DNA of 64,000 nt from FEB-25 sp963822175 (GTDB taxonomy: Bacteria > Chloroflexota > Anaerolineae > Anaerolineales > UBA4823). The notes beneath the pieces were generated by a model, which was not told the origin of the DNA, searched no databases, and saw only the letters and a program-made list of their open reading frames with translations. A program made the translations under genes and the position numbers. The stretch covers positions 372,001 through 436,000 of the forward strand of contig CAWGGJ010000008.1 in NCBI GenBank assembly GCA_963822175.1, written 5' to 3'. This document shows, piece by piece, positions 35,489 to 45,017 of this stretch (position 1 is the stretch's first letter; each line of letters starts with the position of its first letter).

Positions 35489-36319
35489 TTAGCGTGGTGG
35501 GCTGCCAAGCTGGTAATGAAAAATACCTACTCCCTTGCCAAAGATGGATAAGTGGCGCATCAGTTGGAATGATCCCAAGCGCGGCTCAGGATCATCGAAG
35601 TAAAACCACTCATTCATCAAGCGGATACCGGGTGACCAGGCTTCTGGTTGGTTCCCATTTTTTAATCCCCAATGCAGGCGGGCATCAACCTTGGAAGCGC
35701 CAAGCTCCATGTTGTGCAACCATATCATGGCAGGCGTCATGGCATCGCATACCAGCTCACAGCCAGGAAATTTTTCCATAAATAGCAAGAACAAGGCTAT
35801 AACCTGCTGCTCGGTGAAATACGGAAAGACACCTTCAGCCAGGAATAGGTGATTTCGCCCGGGATGGTTACTCACCAAATCCACCCAGGCCCGGTCGAAC
35901 ACTGAACAACCAAGCATGTGATAACCTTCGGTTTCAGGCACCAGCTTAACTCGCAACTCGATCACTTCGGGAAGATCAAGGTCATACCATTCCACCTGCT
36001 GGTTATTCACCCGCTCAAAGCGCGTATCCAGTCCGCAGCCGATTTGCACCACCACGGAGGATGTGTGACGGTTAAGGAAATCCTGCGTGAAGCGATCGAA
36101 TTGCCGTACACGCAGGATAGTGCTGACCTGGTCTAGCTTGTTAAGCCTCAATCGGGTGAAGTCATAATCGATCTGCTCAACCATGCGCTGTGCTGATTTA
36201 TCCCACAGCAGTGGATTCGGTAAAGCCGCTTCAGCTGCACGTACATATAGTGCGTTCAGCATGGTTTCAGCGATCTTATCTTGGCTATTGAGGGTGAGCT
36301 TGGTCAGTTCCTTACCCAT
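35489..36319 (-). CDS. Leucine carboxyl methyltransferase (LCM)-type methyltransferase
   Basis: The 276-residue protein has the LCM signature VRQFDRFTQDFLNRH, then VVVQIGCGLDTRFERV (SAM site), WYDLDLPEVIELR, LFLAEGVFPYFTEQQV. Bacterial relatives are of unknown specificity, some linked to secondary metabolites. The ATG at 36319 faces an A/T-rich leader. It points toward ybaK, and only 24 bases separate their convergent stops. Confidence 0.82.
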   Translation of the reverse strand: MGKELTKLTLNSQDKIAETMLNALYVRAAEAALPNPLLWDKSAQRMVEQIDYDFTRLRLNKLDQVSTILRVRQFDRFTQDFLNRHTSSVVVQIGCGLDTRFERVNNQQVEWYDLDLPEVIELRVKLVPETEGYHMLGCSVFDRAWVDLVSNHPGRNHLFLAEGVFPYFTEQQVIALFLLFMEKFPGCELVCDAMTPAMIWLHNMELGASKVDARLHWGLKNGNQPEAWSPGIRLMNEWFYFDDPEPRLGSFQLMRHLSIFGKGVGIFHYQLGSPPR

Positions 36320-36647
36320 ATTTTTTATGCTATGCAGGAGCTTTCATAATTGCCCGATCAACGATCAAGATTAATAATGGTTCGTAAAAATGGCAGCGAT
36401 GTTTGACTGCCGGAATTCTATCATCGGCATGATGATTTGAATATCCTGTTGAATGACAGGATACTCGATCTTACCCTTTCATCTCAGAAAAGCAAAACAT
36501 GAAGATGAATGGAAAATTCGTGTAAAATATTCACTATAGTTTACATTTATTCATTCCTGCAAGCCAGATATGCCAGAATGCAGGATCTGGATCGACAACA
36601 CTTCTAGCTTTCACTAGCTAGCGATTCTTATCATTGAGGTATATACC
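36320..36647. other. Divergent gap before the YqhA gene
   Basis: A perfect 8-bp hairpin TATCCTGT/ACAGGATA at 36442-36463 is the only strong structure. An A/T-rich stretch around 36520-36545 probably holds the promoter of the YqhA gene. No gene is seen. Confidence 0.3.
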
Positions 36648-37118
36648 ATGTTGAGTAAATTCCTATCTTCCAGCCGTTATATCATCCTGATTGCAGTACT
36701 GAGTGCTTTTGTTGCGGCATTGACCTTGTTAATCGTCGCCGGTGTAGAAACCATCCAGCTGGTGATTAAGGCAGTGATAGAGGGCGTGGATGGGAAATCG
36801 GTCAAGCTCCTTGCGGTTTCGTTCATTGAGATCATTGATATTTTGCTGCTCGGTACAGTTTTTTACATCACCTCACTGGGTTTGTATGAATTGTTTATCG
36901 ATGAGCAGCTGCCCACCCCCAGCTGGCTGCATATCACCCAATTGGATGATTTAAAATCCAAATTAATCGGCGTCGTGGTGGTGATCCTGGCAGTGGTATT
37001 TCTTGGTCAGGTGGTGAGCTGGAGTGGAAGCCGCGATATCCTCTTCCTCGGGGCTGCCATCGCGTTGGTCATTGTAGCCATTACTTTCTTCCTTGGTTGG
37101 CGAAGCAAAAACGATTAA
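36648..37118 (+). CDS. YqhA/UPF0114 family membrane protein
   Basis: The 156-residue protein has four hydrophobic helices with FLSSSRYIILIAVLSAFVAALTLL at the start, FIEIIDILLLGTVFYITSLGLYELFI in the middle and a WLHITQLDDLKSKLIGVVVVIL segment, all characteristic of the UPF0114 family. The function is unknown. A second small membrane protein follows. Confidence 0.82.
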   Translation: MLSKFLSSSRYIILIAVLSAFVAALTLLIVAGVETIQLVIKAVIEGVDGKSVKLLAVSFIEIIDILLLGTVFYITSLGLYELFIDEQLPTPSWLHITQLDDLKSKLIGVVVVILAVVFLGQVVSWSGSRDILFLGAAIALVIVAITFFLGWRSKND

Positions 37119-37200
37119 TAACTTAACCTCCATTCATAAACAAATAAGCACAAATCTTGCAACATAGGCTGGGTAGCAACTAACACAGAATGGAGGCACT

Positions 37201-37758
37201 ATGGGTATCGACCTGATTACTTTGGTCCTGGGGATTGTCCTGCTGACCACAGGGAAGAAATTATATTGGCTGTTCGTAGGTGTTATTGGGTTTATTATCG
37301 GATTGGCCTTGGCCACCCAGTTTGTGCACCTTGAGACCTGGTGGATGGTGTACGTCGTCGCATTGGGAGCCGGCATCATCGGTGCAGTTCTGGCGTTTTT
37401 CCTGCAACGCCTGGCAATCTCCCTGGTGGGATTCATCGTTGGTGGTTATGGTGCCATGCAGATCACCGGGTTGCTTGGTGTCAATGCTGAGCCAAACACC
37501 TGGATGGCGTTCATCGTCGGAGGTATTGTTGGACTGTTGCTGGTGTCCAGTGTATTCAATTGGGCATTATATTTACTTTCCACCTGGGCTGGTGCGACCC
37601 TTGTCGTCAAAGCTATCGGGCTGGATGGCGGGGTGGGATTGGTCTTGTTTTTTGCCCTGTTTGTTTTGGGAATGGTCATCCAGGTTGGATTGTTTAGAGA
37701 CCGATCCAAGAAATTACCAGCTGAAGTCAAACTGGAAGTACCACAACCGAAATCATAA
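37201..37758 (+). CDS. DUF4203-like membrane protein
   Basis: Six to seven short hydrophobic helices in 185 residues (GKKLYWLFVGVIGFIIGL, GIIGAVLAFFLQRLAISLVGFIVGGYGA, WMAFIVGGIVGLLLV) and a charged tail resemble the TM7S3/TM198 (DUF4203) type. The function is unknown. It follows the YqhA gene by 82 bases. Confidence 0.62.
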   Translation: MGIDLITLVLGIVLLTTGKKLYWLFVGVIGFIIGLALATQFVHLETWWMVYVVALGAGIIGAVLAFFLQRLAISLVGFIVGGYGAMQITGLLGVNAEPNTWMAFIVGGIVGLLLVSSVFNWALYLLSTWAGATLVVKAIGLDGGVGLVLFFALFVLGMVIQVGLFRDRSKKLPAEVKLEVPQPKS

Positions 37759-37829
37759 GGAAGTAGTTTTTTATTGCAAATTTGGGTGTGATTCATCGAA
37801 TAGCAGGTGAAATTTTAGTAATATAAATC

Positions 37830-37885
37830 GGGGCAGAAAAAGCTGCATGCCGTTCAGCATGACTGAAAAATCCTGCCCCATTTCA
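37830..37885 (+). terminator. Long hairpin terminator after the DUF4203-like gene
   Basis: GGGGCAG (37830-37836) pairs with CTGCCCC (37873-37879), a GCTG/CAGC inner stem lies in the loop, and TTTCATTTT follows. The remaining bases up to 38111 carry no gene. Confidence 0.6.
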
Positions 37886-38111
37886 TTTTAAAAACTGTAA
37901 CGACTAATCCACATCCCTGGTAGGATATGCCTAGTTGTGTTGATTAAATTCCTGTTTTGCCAACTGGACGGAATATACAGATATCTTCGCCATACATGAA
38001 CCCTTGTGTGTTAACCACCAGGTAACATTACAGAATAAAAAAAACCTCCACCTGTGTTTACACTGGCTGGTGAAGATGATCAAATAGGGATTGGATGGGG
38101 GATATAGAAAT

Positions 38112-38414
38112 TTAATTAAGCATTTGACCCAATAAGGGATTGATATACTGCCAGTAATATAGGGTCAATGTTACGATGATGGCCAGGCAAAGGATGAAAA
38201 CCAATAGATACCAGACCACACAGCAAGCCATGGAACGTTTGCGCTTGGTTTTCTTTCCTTTTGGTGAGGCTGCTTGATTGACTGCATCAGCCTGCAGGGA
38301 TGGTTCAATATTTTGTGCTTTACGATTGTTTGCATTCAGGTCAGCTCCACAGTAACCGCAGAATCTAGCGCTTTTTCGTACAGGGCGATTGCAATTGGGA
38401 CAGATTGAAGACAT
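38112..38414 (-). CDS. Zinc-ribbon protein with one membrane helix
   Basis: The 100-residue protein starts with a zinc ribbon (CPNCNRPVRKSARFCGYCG, four Cys), then a basic linker (KGKKTKRKR) and one C-terminal hydrophobic helix of about 25 residues. It should sit in the membrane with the ribbon in the cytoplasm. It resembles the protein at 38757-39122, and a zinc-ribbon-headed phosphatase fusion lies 1.3 kb further on. Confidence 0.7.
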   Translation of the reverse strand: MSSICPNCNRPVRKSARFCGYCGADLNANNRKAQNIEPSLQADAVNQAASPKGKKTKRKRSMACCVVWYLLVFILCLAIIVTLTLYYWQYINPLLGQMLN

Positions 38415-38621
38415 TGGATGAGCTCCGTGATTATTGTTCGGTATCTATGGTGCCAACCTGCCGGAGAATGACCCGTCGTTTATGCATCATGTGGATGCTT
38501 AATTATATAGCAACTTATTGGTTTGTCTCTTTTTTGTGGCAAGGTTTCCAACGGGTGGCGGAATCCAGCCCTGGTTTAATCATATTCCAAGGCAGGTATC
38601 GGAGCTGCTCCAGCGCCTGAG

Positions 38622-38715
38622 AGCTGATTAGCTGAGAATCGATCAGCTGAATCAACATGGCCAATCAGGGATGCCTCCGAGTGGCCATCGGCGCATAGTA
38701 TCCTATCAATGCGCC
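38622..38715. other. Three consecutive stem-loops in a gap
   Basis: Within the 38415-38756 gap the sequence can form GATTAGCTGA.../TCAGCTGAATC (imperfect, 38622-38654), ATGGCCA/TGGCCAT (38657-38688) and GGCGCA/TGCGCC (38690-38715). There is no ORF. It may be a structured RNA or just terminators for the flanking minus-strand genes. Confidence 0.35.
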
Positions 38716-38756
38716 ATTCAATTATATTCGGTTACCTTGTCCAAAAATTTCCTGGG

Positions 38757-39122
38757 TTAGAAACTTAAATTCACAAGACTGGATAAGTTTGACCAGATAG
38801 ACGCAAGGCACACGACAGCCAGGCAGCATAATACAAATACGATGATCAGGACGACAATTATCCAGGTATTTTTCCGCTTTGGTGTACCCGGCAGTGGCTC
38901 TGGAGAGAACAGTACTGGTTCCGGTTCCTGGGGAGGTGCAGTCTCCTCGAATATTGATTCGGGTTGAGGGAGTGGACGAGCGATTGATTGAGGAGGAATC
39001 ATCCACCAAATGGTTACGTCAGGTTCCATACCTTGTGATGGAGTGACGCCTAATGGTGCCCCGCATGCAAGGCAAAACCTGGCCTCCTCCTGGTTTTCAG
39101 TTCCGCAAAACGAACAATTCAT
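38757..39122 (-). CDS. Second zinc-ribbon protein with one membrane helix
   Basis: From ATG 39122, with GGAGGAG before it, the protein has 121 residues: a zinc ribbon CSFCGTENQEEARFCLACG at residues 3-21, a Pro/Glu-rich linker of about 50 residues, a basic PKRKN and one hydrophobic helix (TWIIVVLIIVFVLCCLAVV). It repeats the layout of the 38112-38414 protein. Both may be partners of the phosphatase fusion nearby. Confidence 0.72.
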   Translation of the reverse strand: MNCSFCGTENQEEARFCLACGAPLGVTPSQGMEPDVTIWWMIPPQSIARPLPQPESIFEETAPPQEPEPVLFSPEPLPGTPKRKNTWIIVVLIIVFVLCCLAVVCLASIWSNLSSLVNLSF

Positions 39123-39406
39123 TTCTCCTCCAATTTTTATTATGTCGATAGTTGGCTGAAAATCTGTAAATGTTTTTAGTAGACCAAACTCAACTTGGTG
39201 GTCAATTTGACACCCGGATGAGGTACATAATTTTATCATTTTCGAAAATAATCGCAGTCCCAATCCTCACAGGTCATCCAGAGAAAGGTCCGGAGAAATC
39301 ACCGAACAAGCAGGCTCCTGGAGTGTGTGCATCGCATCCCCGGGTTTATACAAAACCGGTGTTCCCTGACTATAGCAGTAATATGATTGCTCAAGCACTG
39401 TCCCTC

Positions 39407-39690
39407 TCAAAATGAGATGCATAGGTGTACGGTGGGTGAAGGGGTGATAATTGGTGAGCGGGATGGGGTGAACGTGATCATTAAAGTTGGGGGGTTGGCA
39501 CCCATTGAGGTCACAGCCTGGGTGGGTGCACTGGTATGGCCAGTGATCTAAGCCGGTGCTATAACCAGGTCACCTGGTATGATGGTGCCTGTAGGGGTGT
39601 CAGAACCAGGGGAAGTGGCAATATTGCAACCAGCAATTGAAATGGATATGATAAAAAGCAGGATGATATTCCGAAAAGGAAACTTTGGCT
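39407..39690 (-). pseudogene. Decayed lipoprotein gene
   Basis: On the minus strand a lipobox-bearing signal segment (NIILLFIISISIAGC) is followed by a Thr/Pro-rich stretch, a TAG stop after VIAPA, and in the same frame a further Thr/Pro-rich stretch (TSAPTQAVTSMGANPP and TPSRSPIITPSPT) up to TGA at 39407. No start codon precedes the signal. It reads as a lipoprotein gene with an internal stop and lost start. The rest of 39123-39406 holds nothing. Confidence 0.5.
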
Positions 39691-39730
39691 CTTCCTAACG
39701 AAAACCTTGAGCTCTTTCAGGTCAGGTTGC

Positions 39731-41482
39731 TTACGCGGAGATAACCTCGACCACGACGGCGGTTATATTATCTAAACCGCCAGCCTGGTTGGCTGCTTCG
39801 ACCAGGTGGTTGCAGGCAGCCTGGGGAGAGCCAGCCTCCTGGATGATCGTTTGTATTGCCTGGTCATCCAACATCCCGGAGAGGCCATCTGAACATAGCA
39901 ACAGCCTATCTTCAGGCAATAGGTTCCAGGAAAAAATATCCACTTCAACCTGGGGTTTATCTCCCAGGCTGCGATAGATCACATTGCGTTGTGGGTGGTT
40001 GCGCGCATCCTCAGCGCTGATCTGCCCGATGTTGACCAGGTGTTGCACCAGGGAGTGATCAACCGTTAGCTGTTGAATGGATTCATCTCTCAGCAGGTAT
40101 ACCCGGCTGTCGCCGATATGAGCCACATATGCATGGTAACCTAGTAAAAGTACGCACACCAGGGTCGATCCCATATCGTTGCCAGCATTCTGGCGAGCCT
40201 CAAACACCTTCAGGTTCGCTGACTGGACAGTCTGCATGAGCCATGAGGTGTATTCTTCAGAGGTCAGGTTTCGTAAAGAAGCCAGCTCTGAAAAGGCCTT
40301 TTGAATCACTTCCTGGATGGAAAGGCTACTGGCAAGCTCACCGGTTTCATGCCCGCCCATACCGTCTGCAACAGCAAACAAACCAACCGGCCTGGATATC
40401 CCTTGCTGCACATGGCTCAGGTTGAAACACATCAGGCTATCTTCGTTAATTGAACGAACCAATCCTGGATGTGTTCGACACCCGGTATGATAATCCAGGT
40501 TTAGGGGTGAGAGTCCATCTTTAATGGTCTGATCAATCCTTTCAGCCAGCACCGCACCACTGGTAAAACCTTCACCGATCAAAGCTTGCTGAAACAGATC
40601 ACTCAACGCAGGTGAGAGAGCTGGATCATCGGTATAGGAAGCTCTCCCGGTGATCATTGAATACAGGCTGAGTGTCAGCAGGCGGATGTTATTAATTTTT
40701 TCCCGATCTGCCAACATGGGAAGAATTCTGGCAGTATTGAAATTTCGCCATACGATATTGTTTCCCACCAGCCCGAATATGGATGGCTCAAGCTCACCAC
40801 CAAATGCAACCCCGTGGGAATGAAGATAATCCAGGCTTTTGGCAAGCTGTTTACCCCACTCCAACACCAGGGCGGCATCAGGATGTGAGGGCAGCTCATT
40901 TGAATAGGGAGTGACAAGGTAATAGTGGAAGCCTGTTGCTTGCTGTTGGTTGAAAATTGCCAATGGTGGATGAACATTTGGATGGGTCAGGTGGAGACCG
41001 ACGATCTGCTGTAAACTGCCAAATCGATCAGTGTCCGTCTCCTGGAGCACTAATAATGGTGGATTCTGATCGATGGGACTTCCGCAATGGGTACAGAAGT
41101 TTTCCAATTCTATTCCAGTCGGGGCATGGATGGTTCGGCAGGCGGGGTTTGAGCAAACCCGGATGCACGGAACAGGTTGCTGGATGATCTGTGAAACCAG
41201 GTAGCGGGTTTCATACTCGTCCTGGTATATCATGCCATCAGACTGATAACATTCTCCAAAGATCGATTTTTCCTGGGCGTTGGGAAGACCTGACAGGATC
41301 GCTGGCTCGACCATCAGTTTTACTGCGGCAGGCTGAGCCTTCACTTGCTCTGCTGAATTCAAATGGGGAGTAGCCGCTTTGGCTGGAGAAGCCTGGGTTA
41401 ACAGGATTGTCCCACAGCGTGCACAAAACGCGGCTTCCGGACGGTTTTCAGCTTTACACTTAAGGCAGATCGTCATCTTCAT
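39731..41482 (-). CDS. Zinc ribbon - pseudokinase - PP2C phosphatase fusion
   Basis: The 583-residue protein has a zinc ribbon at residues 6-23 (CLKCKAENRPEAAFCARCG) and a second Cys cluster at 106-133 (CIRVCSNPAC, CTHCG). A protein-kinase-like domain follows at about 145-320, in which the usual Lys, HRD and DFG motifs are replaced (HGVAFGGE, NFNTAR), so it should be catalytically dead. A PP2C phosphatase domain fills about 335-583 with INEDSL, VADGMGGHETGE, IGDSRVYLLRD, CSDGLSGM and LDNITAVVVE, which keep the metal-binding Asp residues. It is cytoplasmic. The ATG at 41482 or 41476 is possible. It may reverse a Ser/Thr kinase. Confidence 0.83.
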   Translation of the reverse strand: MKMTICLKCKAENRPEAAFCARCGTILLTQASPAKAATPHLNSAEQVKAQPAAVKLMVEPAILSGLPNAQEKSIFGECYQSDGMIYQDEYETRYLVSQIIQQPVPCIRVCSNPACRTIHAPTGIELENFCTHCGSPIDQNPPLLVLQETDTDRFGSLQQIVGLHLTHPNVHPPLAIFNQQQATGFHYYLVTPYSNELPSHPDAALVLEWGKQLAKSLDYLHSHGVAFGGELEPSIFGLVGNNIVWRNFNTARILPMLADREKINNIRLLTLSLYSMITGRASYTDDPALSPALSDLFQQALIGEGFTSGAVLAERIDQTIKDGLSPLNLDYHTGCRTHPGLVRSINEDSLMCFNLSHVQQGISRPVGLFAVADGMGGHETGELASSLSIQEVIQKAFSELASLRNLTSEEYTSWLMQTVQSANLKVFEARQNAGNDMGSTLVCVLLLGYHAYVAHIGDSRVYLLRDESIQQLTVDHSLVQHLVNIGQISAEDARNHPQRNVIYRSLGDKPQVEVDIFSWNLLPEDRLLLCSDGLSGMLDDQAIQTIIQEAGSPQAACNHLVEAANQAGGLDNITAVVVEVISA

Positions 41483-41613
41483 CTCCTCTAAGAGGTTGGT
41501 GAATAGCCTGGCAATAGTTTATAGATAATTCAGGCTAAATTTTTAGTAAACACTTTCTCTTAACATTGTATTTTGAGGTTTACCGTTCTTTAGATCGACT
41601 TTTATTATAAATA

Positions 41614-41856
41614 TTATCTAATCCTTACCAGCATTTCATTTATTGCGGTTCTTTGAAACCGCCACACCTTGCCAAGCTTGATGGCTGGTAACTCGCCTCT
41701 TCGAGCCATCGAGCGAATGGTTTCTGGTTGTAATTTCAGATATTCAGCCAGATCCTCAACGGTCCATAATGTGTCTGGCACCATTGCAAGATCATTTTCT
41801 TGTCGGGCACTCATTTCATAAACGGTGCCCTTTTCGTGAAAGTGATGTATGTTCAT
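41614..41856 (-). CDS. Excisionase/MerR-like helix-turn-helix protein
   Basis: The 80-residue product has the HTH_17 pattern LWTVEDLAEYLKLQPETIRSMARRGELPAIKLGKVWRFQRTAINE, found in excisionase-family DNA-binding proteins. GGAG precedes the ATG. It lies 131 bases upstream of the PP2C gene on the same strand and might regulate it. No phage genes adjoin, so it is not obviously an excisionase. Confidence 0.75.
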   Translation of the reverse strand: MNIHHFHEKGTVYEMSARQENDLAMVPDTLWTVEDLAEYLKLQPETIRSMARRGELPAIKLGKVWRFQRTAINEMLVRIR

Positions 41857-42230
41857 AGTTTAACTCCTTCAAGGGAGAAAAGCTAGCCGGATAGGTGGAT
41901 GTGTGTTTATACATGGATATTTACAGTTTTATATGTATATGGGTTGGTTTTTACAGGGTTGCATGATTCGTGCCAGGTCGGTTGAGCCTGCCAGGATCCG
42001 ACCTGATCACTAGTGATGTGATAATTATTTATTGGATGGTATTGTGATGGTGACTCATCGTATTTTTCAACGTTTTATCCAGATCCTATTGCTCGGGTGG
42101 ATCGAATAAATCCCATCAGTGTAAAATCGTCGCCAAATAGATCCCATGTGTCTTCGTGCTGAAATATATCCAGCTATTACGGATCGGGTCGATATTTATC
42201 GATTGAATGGTGAAGCCAGTAAGGTCCTGG

Positions 42231-44219
42231 TCAACAAGTTTCCAGGTAAACACCAGCATCAACTGTGTAATATGCTCCAGATGTTGTGCCAGCAAATATC
42301 TTTTCTGGTTGGATAGGGTCGGTCGCCAGTGCTGTGACTGCCTTGCCTGCCAGGTCGAGACTTTTCCATGTACCAGCTTGGTAGCGGTAAACGCCATTGC
42401 TCGTACCAGCATATAATATTCCCGGGCTGGCTGGAGAAGTCGCCAGGGAATAAAAAGCCACCGCCAGGCTGGCATCTGCCCAGGTTCCGCCTCCATTCTG
42501 GCTGATCTTCAAGCTTCCTGGAGTGTTTGTCGCTGCATAGACCAGGTTGGCGTTCACCGGGTCAACAGCGATGCTTGGAACAGTCTCGCCAGTCAGTCCC
42601 GCTGCAGTCCAGCTGGTGCCACCATTGGTGGATTTATAGACACCTGAACCGCCTGTCCCCATATAGGCAATTTGTGGTGAGGAGGGTGCATAAGCCATTG
42701 TTAAAAGAATAGCACTCGTAGGTTGATTGACCGTATTGATTTCGGTGGACTCGGGGAAATATTCTTGCATCTCGTGTGTGGCAAGGGGGTGGTCAGCAGG
42801 AAAGGCCGGTGTTGGGAATTCAGCAAGGGGCAGGCCTTGCCCAACCTTGGCCCAGCCATTCAAGGTGTTCGTGTCGTTCTGGTACAGGCCTCCAGTATCT
42901 GTAAGGGCGTAGATCAGCTTTGGTGATGAAGGATTCTGCACCATGGCATGAACGAATTTATCTCCTAAGCCTGTGTTATATAGTGTCCAGTCGCGGCCAT
43001 GGTTATACGATTGATATACACCAGCACCATAAACGCTGGCAAAAATCCGCTCTGGATTGGTTGGAGATACCAGAACTGTTGTTGGCATGGAATTTTCTAT
43101 GCCCGAATTGGAAGACTGCCAGCTAACGCCGCTGTTCTGGCTTCGTTGAAGCCCGTTTCCGGCGGTGCCAGCGAATAGCTTGGTGGGTGAGATCGGGTTC
43201 ACCGCGATGCTGTAGATCAGGTCAAATGTCAATCCAGACGACAGCCAGTTACTGCCACCATCAATGGTCTTTAATAGCCCGCGCGTAAACGTTGCCAGGT
43301 AAACCGTGTCGTTATGTATTGGATCGATTGCCATACCATAAACCTTTGTATACTTGATATTTCGATTTATCGCAGACCATGAATTACTACCATCATATGA
43401 TTTGTATACCGCATCGTTATGCCAGACGCCATAGTACAGGATGGTGCCATTGGAGGTATCAGGGTTGATGACGATAGCCCTGCCTGAATCATCAAAGATG
43501 CCATCATGGGCCGAATACCAGGAATTACCATAAGTTGAGGTGTGATATGGACCATACTCATGCATGGCAGCAAATACTGACCAGTGATGGACAGGCTCTA
43601 CTGCCAGAGAGTAAGCCCAATCCTGTTGATTGGCACCCCCTACGTTTGTGAGCACCGGGCTCCAATTTACACCAGCATCAATGGATTTGTAAACCACTCC
43701 AGCCCAGGGGGGATTGCCGTTATTGGAGATGCCACGTGTTCCGGCATAAACGATATTGTGTGAAACTGGGTCAATCGCGATCGTGTAAACCACTGCCTGG
43801 TCCTGCATACCATTAGCTGATAGTACCCAGGTATTTCCTGCATCCACCGATTTATATATCTTGCTTTTATAGGTGCCGGCATAAATTGTTGATGGAGAAA
43901 CCGGGTCAACAGCCAGTGAGTTGATGAAAAGATTATCCAAACCCTGGTTGGCAGGCTGCCAATTCTCGCCTCCATCCTGGCTTTTATATACTCCTGAACC
44001 CCACGATCCGGCATAAATCACCTGTGGATTAACCGGGTCAACCGCAAGGCTGACGATAAAACCGCCGTCGGGTCCGAGCCATCCACTGGAATCTTTAATT
44101 ACCATTGGAATGAATACAGAATTGGCTGGTGCCTGTCCCGCTGTAAGGATAGTACTACCGAACAATAGCAAGACGATAATGATTAAAGGGATGAAGAGTT
44201 GTAGATTTTTGTTGGCCAT
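42231..44219 (-). CDS. Secreted BNR/sortilin-like repeat protein, 3' end frame-shifted
   Basis: The protein has a signal peptide (LQLFIPLIIIVLLLFGSTILTAGQA) and about ten Asp-box-like repeats of the form S-G-V-Y-K-S-x-D-G-G-x-x-W, each with VDPV..P..IYAG strands, a beta-propeller. As annotated it ends abruptly with GVYLETC. One extra T near 42248 explains this: the other frame continues TWKLVDQDLTGFTIQSINIDPIRNS and ends at 42116, restoring a last repeat. So the intact gene likely spans 42116-44219 (about 700 residues). Extracellular ligand binding is the likely role. Confidence 0.8.
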   Translation of the reverse strand: MANKNLQLFIPLIIIVLLLFGSTILTAGQAPANSVFIPMVIKDSSGWLGPDGGFIVSLAVDPVNPQVIYAGSWGSGVYKSQDGGENWQPANQGLDNLFINSLAVDPVSPSTIYAGTYKSKIYKSVDAGNTWVLSANGMQDQAVVYTIAIDPVSHNIVYAGTRGISNNGNPPWAGVVYKSIDAGVNWSPVLTNVGGANQQDWAYSLAVEPVHHWSVFAAMHEYGPYHTSTYGNSWYSAHDGIFDDSGRAIVINPDTSNGTILYYGVWHNDAVYKSYDGSNSWSAINRNIKYTKVYGMAIDPIHNDTVYLATFTRGLLKTIDGGSNWLSSGLTFDLIYSIAVNPISPTKLFAGTAGNGLQRSQNSGVSWQSSNSGIENSMPTTVLVSPTNPERIFASVYGAGVYQSYNHGRDWTLYNTGLGDKFVHAMVQNPSSPKLIYALTDTGGLYQNDTNTLNGWAKVGQGLPLAEFPTPAFPADHPLATHEMQEYFPESTEINTVNQPTSAILLTMAYAPSSPQIAYMGTGGSGVYKSTNGGTSWTAAGLTGETVPSIAVDPVNANLVYAATNTPGSLKISQNGGGTWADASLAVAFYSLATSPASPGILYAGTSNGVYRYQAGTWKSLDLAGKAVTALATDPIQPEKIFAGTTSGAYYTVDAGVYLETC

Positions 44220-44256
44220 AGGTGGATATTATATACGCAAATCCTAGAATGTTCGT

Positions 44257-44269
44257 TATACTAAGTATA
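44257..44269. promoter_or_regulatory. 13-base palindrome in the BNR/response-regulator intergenic region
   Basis: TATACTAAGTATA, exact arms around one central base, in an A/T-rich stretch between divergent genes. It may be a -10 box or operator. Confidence 0.3.
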
Positions 44270-44303
44270 TAGATTATGGGTAGTTAATTATAGAGAGTGA
44301 CAC

Positions 44304-45017
44304 ATGGCCAAACATATCTTGATCGTTGATGATGATGCCTTGATGCGGCGCAGCCTGGCATTCAACCTTGAACAGGCTGGATATCACACCAGCACGGCTG
44401 AGAGTGCTGAAACAGCTCTCACACAGGTGAAGTTGGATAAACCAGACCTGGTGCTTTTGGATATCAGCCTGCCTGGAATGGATGGATTGGATGCTATGCG
44501 CCAGCTTAAAGATCAATACGACCTGCCGATTATCTTTATCACTGCACGTCGACGTGAACTGGATGAAGCCCTGGGGCTTGAGCTGGGTGGAGATGACTAT
44601 ATCACCAAGCCTTTTGATTTTAACGTGTTGGTAGCCCATATCAAAGCCGTGCTCCGTCGTTTTGATCGAACCCAGGTATCCATGTCGCACCAGGCAAATT
44701 CAAATGAGGTACCTTTGGTTGTTGGAGACCTGGTGGTGGACCCTGTGACCCACTCGGTAACGATCGCTGGGAAAGCGATCGATCTGCCGCGCAGGGAATT
44801 TGACCTGTTACATGCGCTTGCCTTACAGCCAGGGCGTGTGTTCACCATGGATGAATTACTAGGGATGGTATGGGGAGCTGAATTCATTGGCCAGCCACAG
44901 GTGGTTTATGTCCATATTCGATGGCTGCGCGAAAAAATCGAAGAAAAACCGAGCCATCCCAGGCGGATCCTGACGGTTCGAGGGGTGGGATATAAGCTGG
45001 TGGCGGAGAGTGGGTGA
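44304..45017 (+). CDS. OmpR/PhoB-type response regulator
   Basis: The receiver domain starts HILIVDDDALMRR with the acidic pocket, has the phospho-Asp in LLDISLPGMDG (Asp53) and ends ITKPFDF. A winged-helix C-terminal domain follows (LPRREFDLLHALALQPGRVF, RWLREKIEEKPSHPRRILTVRGVGYKL). It forms a pair with the histidine kinase whose ATG overlaps its TGA. The target may be the htrA and S41 genes immediately downstream. Confidence 0.92.
   Translation: MAKHILIVDDDALMRRSLAFNLEQAGYHTSTAESAETALTQVKLDKPDLVLLDISLPGMDGLDAMRQLKDQYDLPIIFITARRRELDEALGLELGGDDYITKPFDFNVLVAHIKAVLRRFDRTQVSMSHQANSNEVPLVVGDLVVDPVTHSVTIAGKAIDLPRREFDLLHALALQPGRVFTMDELLGMVWGAEFIGQPQVVYVHIRWLREKIEEKPSHPRRILTVRGVGYKLVAESG

Noticed and set aside
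41614..41856. Prophage excisionase
   Set aside because: Only the HTH type fits. No phage or integrase genes adjoin it.
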